From UBA11606 sp964513285 (GTDB taxonomy: Bacteria; Actinomycetota; Acidimicrobiia; Acidimicrobiales; Aldehydirespiratoraceae): a stretch of DNA of 17,484 nucleotides. Position numbers and translations under genes: made by a program. Numbering within the stretch: position 1 is the first letter of the stretch; every line of letters begins with the position of its first letter. The stretch spans positions 1-17,484 of the forward strand of contig CAZEML010000075.1 in assembly GCA_964513285.1 (NCBI GenBank), read 5' to 3'. Below, piece after piece: positions 7,276 through 14,503 of this stretch. The notes under the pieces are model-generated. The model worked only from the letters and a program-made list of their open reading frames with translations. It was not told where the DNA came from and made no database searches.

Positions 7276-8066
7276 GTCCTCCACCTCGGCGTCCGCCTGC
7301 GGCGCTCCTCGTCCCGGCCGGCCTCGGTGTCGCACTCGTCGTCGTGCCGGTGGTGGGACTCCTGCAACGGGCCCCGTGGTCGACGCTGATCGACCGTCTG
7401 TCCGACGACGCCGTCGTCGAGGCGATCCGCGTCTCGCTCGTCGTGAGCGTCGTCGCGGCCGCGATCGCGACCGCGCTCGGACTCCCGCTGGCGTGGCTGC
7501 TCGCCCGCACGGAAGGCCGGGTGGCCGGCCTCATCCGGGCCGCCGTCCTCGTCCCGATGGTCCTCCCACCGGTCGTGGGCGGCACCGCCTTGCTGTTCGC
7601 GCTCGGCCGGCGGGGCTTCGTCGGCCAACGCCTCGACGACTGGTTCGGGGTCACCCTGCCGTTCACGACCGCGGGCGCGGTCGTCGCCGCGACCTTCGTC
7701 GCCCTCCCGTTCTTCGTCACCACGGTCGAGGCCGCCCTGCGACAGGCCGGGGTCGAACTCGAAGAGGCGGCCGCCGTCTCAGGCGCCTCTCCGCTCGTGA
7801 CCTTCGTGACCGTGACCGTCCCCGCCTCCCGCGACGCCATCCTCGCCGGCGTGGCGCTGGCGTGGGCCCGAGCCCTGGGCGAGTTCGGGGCGACGATCAC
7901 CTTCGCCGGCAACCTGGCCGGAGAGACCCGCACCCTGCCGCTCGAGATCTTCCTCGCGCTCGAGTCGGATCCGGAGTCGGCGGTCGCGGTCAGCGTCCTG
8001 CTCCTCGCCGTCAGCCTCGGCGTCCTGGTCGCGCTACGAGGCCGGTGGTTCAACCGCGATGTCTGA
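7272..8066 (+). CDS. modB: Molybdate ABC transporter permease
   Basis: Integral membrane subunit of the molybdate importer, 264 residues with about five to six hydrophobic helices. The cytoplasmic EAA loop that docks on the ATPase is clear (EEAAAVSGASPLVTFVTVTV, then PASRDAILAGVALAWARALG), followed by the ModB-typical GEFGATITFAGN. It starts with ATGA overlapping the modA stop and ends with an 8-bp overlap with modC, implying coupled translation and fixed stoichiometry. Confidence 0.95.
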   Translation: MSPPPRRPPAALLVPAGLGVALVVVPVVGLLQRAPWSTLIDRLSDDAVVEAIRVSLVVSVVAAAIATALGLPLAWLLARTEGRVAGLIRAAVLVPMVLPPVVGGTALLFALGRRGFVGQRLDDWFGVTLPFTTAGAVVAATFVALPFFVTTVEAALRQAGVELEEAAAVSGASPLVTFVTVTVPASRDAILAGVALAWARALGEFGATITFAGNLAGETRTLPLEIFLALESDPESAVAVSVLLLAVSLGVLVALRGRWFNRDV

Positions 8067-8703
8067 GCTCTCGATCACCGGCCGCATCCACCGCGGTGAT
8101 CTCGACCTTCGGGTCGACCTCAGGATCGGCGTCGGCGTCACCGCGGTCATCGGTGCGAACGGGGCCGGCAAGACCAGCCTGCTCCGCGTCCTCGCGGGCC
8201 TCGACGCCCTGGCCGACGGTGAGCTCGTGGTCGACGGCGTCGGTCTCGACCAGCCGGCGGCGCGTCACTTCGTGACCGCCGAGCACCGCGACGTGGCCTA
8301 TGCGTTCCAGGAGCCACGACTGTTCCCGCATCTGTCCGTCCTCGACAACCTCGCGTATCCCCGTCGCCGCCAGGGCGACGCTCCGGGCCCAGCCCGCGGA
8401 CATGCCCGAGCGATCGCAGCTCGACTCGGACTCGAGACGCTGCTCGATACGCGTCCTCGCGACCTGTCGGGCGGCCAGGCCCAACGGGTGAACATCGGCC
8501 GGGCACTCGTTGCCGAAGCGACGACCCTCCTGCTCGATGAGCCGCTGGCCTCGATCGACGAGCGCTCTCGGGAGGAGCTGCGCCAGCTGCTCCGCTCGAC
8601 CGATTCGTCCCGGGTCGTGTGGGTGACGCACGACCCCACCGATCTGTCGCACGCTGACCAGGTGATCTCGCTCGACGACGTGGTGCAGACTGACGCCCGA
8701 TGA
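8059..8703 (+). CDS. modC: Molybdate ABC transporter ATPase lacking a TOBE domain
   Basis: ATP-hydrolysing subunit of the molybdate importer. The 214 residues contain Walker A (GANGAGKT, G32-T39), a Q-loop (FQEPRLFPHL), signature LSGGQAQR (from 136), Walker B (LLLDE, 157-161) and the H-loop H191. It ends shortly after the H-loop, whereas E. coli ModC is about 350 residues with a C-terminal TOBE regulatory domain. Here that domain is missing and a TOBE domain occurs in the regulator at the head of the operon. The next gene starts inside its stop (ATGA). Confidence 0.94.
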   Translation: MSELSITGRIHRGDLDLRVDLRIGVGVTAVIGANGAGKTSLLRVLAGLDALADGELVVDGVGLDQPAARHFVTAEHRDVAYAFQEPRLFPHLSVLDNLAYPRRRQGDAPGPARGHARAIAARLGLETLLDTRPRDLSGGQAQRVNIGRALVAEATTLLLDEPLASIDERSREELRQLLRSTDSSRVVWVTHDPTDLSHADQVISLDDVVQTDAR

Positions 8704-9470
8704 CCACCGATCCGACCGCCGCCTTCCGTCTCGACGACCGTGTCGTCCTCGTCACCGGGGCCAGCAGCGGGCTCGGCGCTCGGTTCGCCCGGGTCGCCTC
8801 CGCCGCCGGGGCGACGGTCGTGCTCGCCGCTCGCCGAGCCGACCGTCTCGAAGCGCTCGTCGCCGAGCTCGGCGCGGCCCATGCCGTCGAGGTCGACCTC
8901 GCGGCACCCGGTGGGCCAGAGGCCTGCGTCGCCGAGGCCCTCGAGCTGGCCGGACGCGTCGACGTGCTGATCAACAACGCCGGCATCTCGCAGGTCGCGC
9001 CGGCCTTGGAGTTCGAGACCGACGACTTCCGCTACGAACTCGAGATCGACCTCGTGGCCCCGTTCGCGTTGGCCCGCGACGTCGCCCGAGCCGCGATCGA
9101 CGCCGGCCGTCCAGCGTCGATCATCAACATCGGCTCGATCCTCGGCGAGGTCGCAGGCGGCAAGCTCCGAGCGCCCGCATACACCGCGGCGAAGGGTGGG
9201 CTGCACAACCTGACCCGCGAGCTGGCGTCGCAGTGGGGACGCAAGAGCGTGCGGGTGAACGCGATCGCACCGGGCTGGTTCGAGACCGAGATGAACGACG
9301 CCATGTTCAGCGACGGCGGCGGCCAGGCCTACATGGAAGCGGGCGCGTCGATGGGGCGACCGGGCGTCGAGGGCGAACTCGACGGCGCCATGCTCTACCT
9401 CGCGAGCGACGCGTCGAGCTTCGTGACCGGCCACATCCTCGAGGTCTCCGGCGGCTGGACCGCGAGCTGA
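8700..9470 (+). CDS. Short-chain dehydrogenase/reductase (SDR), last gene of the mod operon
   Basis: Cytosolic NAD(P)-dependent oxidoreductase of the classical SDR family, 256 residues. Visible are the cofactor glycine motif TGASSGLG (19-26), the structural NNAG (93-96), the catalytic triad S147-Y162-K166 (INIGSILG; AYTAAKGG), and the C-terminal segments NAIAPGWFETEM and VTGHILEVSGGW. The AARRADR after the second strand suggests NADP. The substrate cannot be read from sequence; the family includes 3-oxoacyl-ACP reductase and many alcohol dehydrogenases. The start overlaps the modC stop (ATGA), so it is co-translated with the transporter. An SDR is not a usual member of mod operons. Confidence 0.9.
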   Translation: MTTDPTAAFRLDDRVVLVTGASSGLGARFARVASAAGATVVLAARRADRLEALVAELGAAHAVEVDLAAPGGPEACVAEALELAGRVDVLINNAGISQVAPALEFETDDFRYELEIDLVAPFALARDVARAAIDAGRPASIINIGSILGEVAGGKLRAPAYTAAKGGLHNLTRELASQWGRKSVRVNAIAPGWFETEMNDAMFSDGGGQAYMEAGASMGRPGVEGELDGAMLYLASDASSFVTGHILEVSGGWTAS

Positions 9471-9471
9471 G

Positions 9472-9496
9472 CGTTTCACACGCCGGCATTCGCCGG
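9472..9496 (-). repeat. Hairpin repeat with GTGTGAAACG tail, copy A (inverted)
   Basis: On the minus strand it reads a 5-nt arm CCGGC, loop GAAT, arm GCCGG, then C and GTGTGAAACG. It begins two bases after the SDR stop codon and is inverted relative to copies B and C. About 21 bp match copy C inverted with two mismatches. Confidence 0.7.
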
Positions 9497-9545
9497 GATC
9501 CCCGCAGCACCTGCGCAGGGCGTCTCACCGAGCGCGACGGGCATC

Positions 9546-9570
9546 CTGCCGAAGGGCAGCATGTGAAACG
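9546..9570 (+). repeat. Hairpin repeat with GTGTGAAACG tail, copy B
   Basis: CTGCC-GAAG-GGCAG hairpin followed by C and ATGTGAAACG, one base off the consensus tail. It directly abuts copy C. Between copies A and B is CCTGCGCAGG, another perfect palindrome. Confidence 0.7.
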
Positions 9571-9594
9571 CGCCGAATGGCAGCGTGTGAAACG
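9571..9594 (+). repeat. Hairpin repeat with GTGTGAAACG tail, copy C
   Basis: The arms keep only a 3-bp GCC/GGC stem around loop GAAT, then GC and GTGTGAAACG. It runs on directly from copy B. The shared design across three copies (stem, GAA-loop, stem, fixed 10-nt tail) suggests a dispersed palindromic element rather than chance. Confidence 0.7.
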
Positions 9595-9600
9595 TGCGGC

Positions 9601-9644
9601 GGCGATGGTGCGCACCTCCTCCCCCATGGGTGTGCACCATCGCC
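9601..9644. terminator. 16-bp stem-loop in the convergent intergenic region
   Basis: GGCGATGGTGCGCACC (9601-9616) pairs with 9629-9644, with one G-U wobble as RNA, around a 12-nt loop. It lies between two convergent genes and could stop transcription from either side. No T-tract follows, so it may instead be part of the repeat cluster. The 314 bp from 9471 to 9784 otherwise show no gene. Confidence 0.5.
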
Positions 9645-9677
9645 CCGCAAACCAAAGCCGCTGAGGCTCCGGGGCAT

Positions 9678-9700
9678 CCCACTCGGCGAACCGCAGTGGG
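9678..9700. terminator. Second strong stem-loop in the convergent intergenic region
   Basis: CCCACTCGG (9678-9686) pairs with 9691-9700 around a CGAA tetraloop, with a single bulged C at 9694. It would be a stable transcript end for the DUF1214 gene on the minus strand or for the mod operon. No T-run is present. Confidence 0.4.
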
Positions 9701-9784
9701 GAAGCGGTCGCTATGTTGCGCCCGTCACACCCTGGGCGTCAAGGGGTCGTCTGTGGTTTCGGTGTGGAAAACCGAGACCGCATC

Positions 9785-10954
9785 TCAGGATGTGAGATCG
9801 GAGACCGGAATCAGTCGGGTTTCCACCTGGGGTTCACGCGCCGGTCGCACAAAACGCAGTCCCATGACCCCGTGGCTGTGGGTAACCGGCTCGATCCAGT
9901 TGGGCACGCCGGGGTCTTCGTGGGCGATGACGATGCGGATCGGCCCGCCGTCGCGCACGGCGTTCTCCTTGTCGATGTAGCCCTTGCCGGTGGCGTAGTT
10001 GGCGAGGTTCTCCATCCAGTGGTTGCAGAGCTGGAAGTTCCAGTGCTGGGTCGGCATCTCCTCGAATTCGACGACGAGGGCCATGCCCTCCGGTACCCGC
10101 CAGTAGCCGAATTCGAAGTGCCGGTCGTCGGGCGAGCCACCGATCCGCTCGTACCACTCGCGGGTGAACTCGGTCTGGTTCTCGCGGGTGAGGAGGTCGT
10201 TGGTCCAGCCCTCGTAGTCGGCCTTCTGGCCGAGGACGAGCTGGCCGGCGACGGCGAGCCGTTCCGCCATGTCCTCCGGGGTCGGCGTGTCGGGCTGATC
10301 GTGCTCGTCGAGACATTCGATCACGAGCCGAGGCGGGGTCTGCTCGTTGCGGTCGTCCCAGACGACCCGACCCATCAGTTCGCGGGTGGTCGGCGCCATC
10401 GACATCCAGGCCGACCCGTCCCCGGGTGGTTCGACGCTGAGGATGAACTCGACGGTGCCGTCGGCGTTGGCGATGTCGCCGAGCACCAGGGTGTGGGGCG
10501 TGAGCGCCATGTTGGGGTTGAAGGTCTCGAGGTGGTCCTCCGCGTCGAGGCCGACGGAGAAGGCGCCGACGTCGTCGGGGATGGGCGGACTCCACGCCGA
10601 CAGGTGGGTGTAGACGTCGCCGGCCGTGCCGGTGATGCGGTAACGGAAGCGAGGGTCGACCGGTTGGACGATGTGGTCCTGGTTCGGCGACTGCACGCCG
10701 ATCCCGCCCTTGAGCGGAGGGGGGATCAGCCCGATGAAGCGGGGCTTGGTGCCAGGGGTGCGGCGTTCGATCGCTCGCATGTTGCCCATGAGGATCATGC
10801 GGGTGAGATACCGGTAACCCTCGACCGCATCTTGGGGGTCACCATCGGCGGTCTCGCGGGCGACGATACGACCGGCCGCCTTCAGCTGGTCGCAGAAGTC
10901 GTCCCACGCCTCCCCGCTCAGCAATCGGGCGCGGCGTGCGTCGTCGGCGCTCAT
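9785..10954 (-). CDS. DUF1214 domain-containing protein
   Basis: A 389-residue protein with no signal peptide visible. The C-terminal third is recognisable as DUF1214, with the segments HWNFQLCNHWMENLANY, GPIRIVIAHEDPGVPNWIEP and HSHGVMGLRFV. The middle part (LTPHTLVLGDIANADG, then FILS) is the preceding beta-rich region that usually accompanies the domain. The molecular function of DUF1214 is not established. It starts 13 nt after the S9 peptidase stop, with a purine-rich GGGGGA close to the ATG, so it is probably co-transcribed with the peptidase and the membrane protein upstream. It is the last gene of that run and faces the repeat-rich gap. Confidence 0.85.
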   Translation of the reverse strand: MSADDARRARLLSGEAWDDFCDQLKAAGRIVARETADGDPQDAVEGYRYLTRMILMGNMRAIERRTPGTKPRFIGLIPPPLKGGIGVQSPNQDHIVQPVDPRFRYRITGTAGDVYTHLSAWSPPIPDDVGAFSVGLDAEDHLETFNPNMALTPHTLVLGDIANADGTVEFILSVEPPGDGSAWMSMAPTTRELMGRVVWDDRNEQTPPRLVIECLDEHDQPDTPTPEDMAERLAVAGQLVLGQKADYEGWTNDLLTRENQTEFTREWYERIGGSPDDRHFEFGYWRVPEGMALVVEFEEMPTQHWNFQLCNHWMENLANYATGKGYIDKENAVRDGGPIRIVIAHEDPGVPNWIEPVTHSHGVMGLRFVRPAREPQVETRLIPVSDLTS

Positions 10955-10967
10955 GGGTCCCCCAGGT

Positions 10968-13055
10968 TCAGTCGTCGAGATGGAGAGCCTCGCGAAGGAA
11001 CGCGAGCTGCACCAACAAGAGGTTCTCGGCGACGTCCTCTTGCGGGGTCATGTGGGTGACGCCCGACAGCGGGAGGACCGTGTGCGGCTTGCCCGCCTCG
11101 AGGAGTGCGCGGCTCAGCTGCAGGGTGTGGGCGGCGACGACGTTGTCGTCAGCGAGTCCGTGGATCAGCATCAGCGGCGGGAGCTCGCGGTCGCCGAGTG
11201 CGGCAGCGTCGGCGCAGAGGTCGGTGATCTCGTAGTTGGTCGGCTCGGTGTTGGGATCGCCCAGGTAGCGCTCGGTGTAGCACGTGTCGTACAGCCGCCA
11301 ATCGGTGACGGGGGCGCCGGCGACCGCTGCATGGAAGACGTCGGGTCGGCGGAGGACCGCGAGCGCGGCGAGATAGCCACCGAACGACCAGCCCTTGATC
11401 GCGACACGATCGAGGTCGAGGAACGGGTGCTCTGCGGCCAACGCGTGGAGGCCGTCGATCTGATCCTCGAGCACGGGCGCGGCGAGATCGCCGCGGACCT
11501 CACGTTCGAACGCCGGGCCACGGCCGGGCGTCCCGCGCCCGTCGATGACCACGACGGCGAAGCCCTGGTCGGCGAACCACTGGGAGGCGAGGAAGAGGTT
11601 GGCGGAACGCTGCACCCGCTGGGCGTGAGGACCACCGTACGGATCCATCAGCACCGGAAGCGGCGTCACCCCGTCGTGGCCGTTCGGAAGCACGAGTGCA
11701 GTGGTCAACGCCCGTTCGCCGCACCGATGGAAGGAGACGTTGAGGGCCATCGTCGGGGTCTCGCTGTGGTCGACGATGTGGGCCACGGGCTCGTGATCGA
11801 CGACGACCGACGTCGTCGACTGCGTCGGGTCCATCCCCCGGAACGTGCGGACGACGGTCGAGCCACCGACGGCGGCCCCGAAGATGCCATCGCTCGGCGT
11901 GCGGCCGAGTTCGTCGCCGTTCCAGTCGAGGAACCGCAGTTCGACGTTCGTGGGGTTGGTCGCCGCTGCGACGAGCAGATGGTCGTCGGTGGCGGAGATC
12001 AGTCGGCGGAGTTGCAGGTGATCCCCGGTCACGGGCTCGCCGTCGATGCACAGGCGTCGGGCCGCGCCGCGGTCTTCGATGGTGACGAGCTTGCCGCCGC
12101 GGAGCCGAGGGACGCCGGGGATCAGCTCGACCCAGTGCTCGTCGGTGATCCGGTAGCGCTCGGTGCAGCCGCCCGAGTCGGCGTCGACGTCGAGCACGAC
12201 GAGGGTGCGTTGATCGCGCGAGAGGACGGTGAGGATGAGTCCCTCGGCCGTCCACGACGCATCGGCGAGGTACTCCCAACCGTCGGCGTCCCAGTCGACG
12301 TCGACCCGAGCGCCGTCGAGGCCGATGATCGCGAGACCGACCTCCGCGTTGGCCGTACCGGCGGCCGGATAGCGGACCGGGGTCGGCGCATCCCACGGCG
12401 TCACCGGCGCGGCGATCCACCAGGTGTCGATCGGTGCGACATCGACGCGCTCGACCAGCAGCCGTCGGGAGTCCGGCGCCCACCAGAACCCACGGGTGCG
12501 GCCCATCTCCTCGCCGGCGATGAACTCCGCGGCACCCCACGAGATCGGGTCGCCGTCCTCGCGGATCACCGAGCGATCACCGTCGGCGTCGACGATCCGG
12601 AGTTCGTCTCCGGCGACGTACGCGATCGCAGACCCGTCCGGGGCCAGTCGCGGATCAAACCCGCCGGGCGTCGTGTCGAGGAGCTCGGCCCGACCGGTCA
12701 ACAGATCGGCCCGACCGATCTGGCCACCGAGGGCAAAGCATGCGGTCGTGAGGTTCCGGTCGGCATCGAACGCGACGATGCCCCCGCCGCTCTCACGCGC
12801 CCGCTCCCGGCGAGCCCGTTCCGCGGGCGGCAGATCGCCGTCGTCGGCACCCAGCGCGGCCGGGTCCACGACGAGTCGTTCCGCGCGCTCGTCGACGTCG
12901 AAGACCCACAGCGCGTTGACCGGATCCTCCGGGCCGCTCGACCGGAGGAAGGCGACCCGGGCGCCGTCGGCGCCCACTCGGATGTCGCGCGGCGCACCGA
13001 GGGTGAATCGGCGGGTGATCGCGTTGCGGCGGGGGTAGGACTGCGCGTCGGCCAT
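10968..13055 (-). CDS. S9 family peptidase (dipeptidyl peptidase IV-like)
   Basis: Serine peptidase that would cleave short peptides, often after proline. The 695 residues divide into an N-terminal beta-propeller (about 1-440; WAPDSRRLLVERVD, WTAEGLILTV and similar blades) and a C-terminal alpha/beta hydrolase. The hydrolase begins near the segment LPVLMDPYGGPHAQ. The nucleophile is S557 in GWSFGGYLA, the acid D636 in HGLADDNVV, and the base H668 in GVTHMTP. No signal peptide is visible, so it is probably cytosolic. A glutamate pair in the propeller (AAEFIAGEEMGR) matches the DPP IV double-Glu that holds the substrate N-terminus. The start lies 6 nt after a CATCAT -10-like element and 18 bp after the GT-C gene, so it may have its own leaderless transcript as well as read-through. 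Confidence 0.92.
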   Translation of the reverse strand: MADAQSYPRRNAITRRFTLGAPRDIRVGADGARVAFLRSSGPEDPVNALWVFDVDERAERLVVDPAALGADDGDLPPAERARRERARESGGGIVAFDADRNLTTACFALGGQIGRADLLTGRAELLDTTPGGFDPRLAPDGSAIAYVAGDELRIVDADGDRSVIREDGDPISWGAAEFIAGEEMGRTRGFWWAPDSRRLLVERVDVAPIDTWWIAAPVTPWDAPTPVRYPAAGTANAEVGLAIIGLDGARVDVDWDADGWEYLADASWTAEGLILTVLSRDQRTLVVLDVDADSGGCTERYRITDEHWVELIPGVPRLRGGKLVTIEDRGAARRLCIDGEPVTGDHLQLRRLISATDDHLLVAAATNPTNVELRFLDWNGDELGRTPSDGIFGAAVGGSTVVRTFRGMDPTQSTTSVVVDHEPVAHIVDHSETPTMALNVSFHRCGERALTTALVLPNGHDGVTPLPVLMDPYGGPHAQRVQRSANLFLASQWFADQGFAVVVIDGRGTPGRGPAFEREVRGDLAAPVLEDQIDGLHALAAEHPFLDLDRVAIKGWSFGGYLAALAVLRRPDVFHAAVAGAPVTDWRLYDTCYTERYLGDPNTEPTNYEITDLCADAAALGDRELPPLMLIHGLADDNVVAAHTLQLSRALLEAGKPHTVLPLSGVTHMTPQEDVAENLLLVQLAFLREALHLDD

Positions 13056-13061
13056 GTGCCG

Positions 13062-13067
13062 ATGATG
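13062..13067 (-). promoter_or_regulatory. Possible -10 element for a leaderless S9 peptidase mRNA
   Basis: The minus strand reads CATCAT, then 6 nt, then the ATG at 13055. It has the key A2 and T6 but lacks the first T, so it is weaker than the other examples in this window. Confidence 0.3.
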
Positions 13068-13073
13068 CCTCGC

Positions 13074-14441
13074 TCAGCGCCCGAGGAGCGACAGCGGCAC
13101 CTGGGAGTAGAGCCGGATCGGGCCGAGCCGGTCGTCGAACGCGAAATGCTCGGCTGCCGCCGGTTCGAGCGGCCGACCCCACGTTCCGACCCGCAAGAAG
13201 ACCCCACAGTCGCCGAAGTCGACGGTGGCCGGATCGTCGGGCACCCCGATCTCGGTGATCGGTCGACCGGCGGTGTACAGCTCGATCGGGCCGGCCCCGA
13301 CCGCGCAGACCTCCCACCCCAGCCCGGCGGCGGCCACGACGACCTCGCCGGCGTCGCGCAACGGCAGCTCGGCGTCGCGCGCGGCTCGGACCTCGCCGGA
13401 GACGACGAACGTCGCCAGGACGACCAGCACCAAGAGCTGCGGATGACGCGCGACGGCGATGGCCACCGCCACCGCGATCAGCGGCAACACGGTCAGGAAG
13501 AACCGTGGGTAGAGATCGAACGGTTGGGCGATCTGCCACGCGTACCAGCCCTGAGCGACGACGAGTACGCCGACGAGCAGGACCGCACCGCCCGCCCGGC
13601 GACGATTCGTGTCGTCACCCACCACCACCGTGAGGACGCCGAACGCGACGAGCCCGCCGAGGATCACGACGGTCGCCGTCTCCCGGCCGAGCAGCTCCTG
13701 CACGACCAACTCGCCGAAGAAGGACAGGTAGCGGTTCCCGCGCTCGTCGGCTTTGTCGAGTAGGTCGGCGAAGGTCCACACGTAGACGAGCACGAGGCCC
13801 CCGGCTGCGGCCAGCCAGCTGAGGATGAGCCGACGATCGAACCGTCCGAGCAGGACCAGCGTCGCCAGCCCGACCGGCCCGAGCGCGACGCCCGCGAACC
13901 CGTGGGTGCCCATCGCGATCACGATGCCCAGGGCGTGCCCCGCGAGCAGGAGCGTGCGGCGACGACCGGGCTCGTCGGCATGCCGTACGTACTCGAGTGC
14001 GCAGACGACGGCGATCGTCGCGCCGAGCACCGAGAGGGAGTAGCCGCGAACGGCACGGCTCTGCGTGACGAACATCGGGTTGGCGAGCATCACCAGACCA
14101 CCGGCGATCCCGGCCCAGGCGCCGCGGCGACGGGTGAGCCACCCGGCGAGGAGCGCGACGGCGAGGGCCCCGTAGAGCACCGGGAAGACGCGCTGGCGGG
14201 TCTCGCCCTCGCCACCCCAACCCCACCAGGCCGACTGCCACGCCGAAAACAGGAGGTGGTTGTTGAACTCGACCACCTCGGTGAGCGCAAACGACGGCGA
14301 CCCCCGAGAGATGACCCGTCGGACCGCGACGGCCTCGTCGAAGTCGAAACTCCGGCCGAGGTTCCCGGCGAGCACGAACGCGGTCGCCAACCCGAACACC
14401 GCGCCGACGACCTGATCAGATCGGCGCCGCACCCAGGTCAT
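13074..14441 (-). CDS. GT-C fold glycosyltransferase-like membrane protein (family 39-like)
   Basis: Polytopic membrane protein of 455 residues with about ten or more hydrophobic helices. The first helix is followed by an acidic pair D35-E36 (SFDFDEAVAVRR) in the first extracytoplasmic loop, the position of the catalytic acid motif in GT-C enzymes such as PMT and ArnT. The loop around NNHLLFSAWQSAWW and the segment FVTQSRAVRGYSLSVLGA are typical of this superfamily. It would use a polyprenyl-phosphate sugar to modify proteins or cell-envelope lipids; the actual donor and acceptor are unknown. The start at 14441 lies 6 nt after TACGCT. An in-frame extension to 14606 would be arginine-rich and would overlap the divergent gene. 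Confidence 0.82.
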   Translation of the reverse strand: MTWVRRRSDQVVGAVFGLATAFVLAGNLGRSFDFDEAVAVRRVISRGSPSFALTEVVEFNNHLLFSAWQSAWWGWGGEGETRQRVFPVLYGALAVALLAGWLTRRRGAWAGIAGGLVMLANPMFVTQSRAVRGYSLSVLGATIAVVCALEYVRHADEPGRRRTLLLAGHALGIVIAMGTHGFAGVALGPVGLATLVLLGRFDRRLILSWLAAAGGLVLVYVWTFADLLDKADERGNRYLSFFGELVVQELLGRETATVVILGGLVAFGVLTVVVGDDTNRRRAGGAVLLVGVLVVAQGWYAWQIAQPFDLYPRFFLTVLPLIAVAVAIAVARHPQLLVLVVLATFVVSGEVRAARDAELPLRDAGEVVVAAAGLGWEVCAVGAGPIELYTAGRPITEIGVPDDPATVDFGDCGVFLRVGTWGRPLEPAAAEHFAFDDRLGPIRLYSQVPLSLLGR

Positions 14442-14447
14442 CGCCTC

Positions 14448-14453
14448 AGCGTA
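14448..14453 (-). promoter_or_regulatory. Putative -10 element for the GT-C gene (leaderless)
   Basis: The minus strand reads TACGCT, then 6 nt, then the ATG at 14441. It is the same hexamer and spacing as at the histidine kinase gene. It is back to back with the Gfo/Idh promoter in a 62-bp gap. Confidence 0.5.
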
Positions 14454-14491
14454 GCGATGCCGGTTCGCCGCTTCGGGCCCATGTGACGGCA

Positions 14492-14497
14492 TACGAT
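14492..14497 (+). promoter_or_regulatory. Putative -10 element for the Gfo/Idh/MocA gene (leaderless)
   Basis: TACGAT, then 6 nt, then the ATG at 14504. This placement favours 14504 over the upstream in-frame ATG at 14483, which would put the -10 element inside the coding region. Confidence 0.5.
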
Positions 14498-14503
14498 CCG
14501 GCG

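Noticed and set aside
9472..9594. CRISPR array
   Set aside because: Only three copies, one inverted, unequal spacing, two directly adjacent, and no cas genes.
10953..13763. Very long plus-strand open frame (936 codons) opposite the S9 peptidase
   Set aside because: It is antisense to a peptidase with an intact catalytic triad; its translation is rich in Arg, Asp, Gly and Glu, as expected for shadow frames in high-GC DNA.
14483..14503. Upstream ATG for the Gfo/Idh/MocA gene
   Set aside because: The TACGAT -10 element lies between the two ATGs, and the added seven residues are not part of the Rossmann fold.
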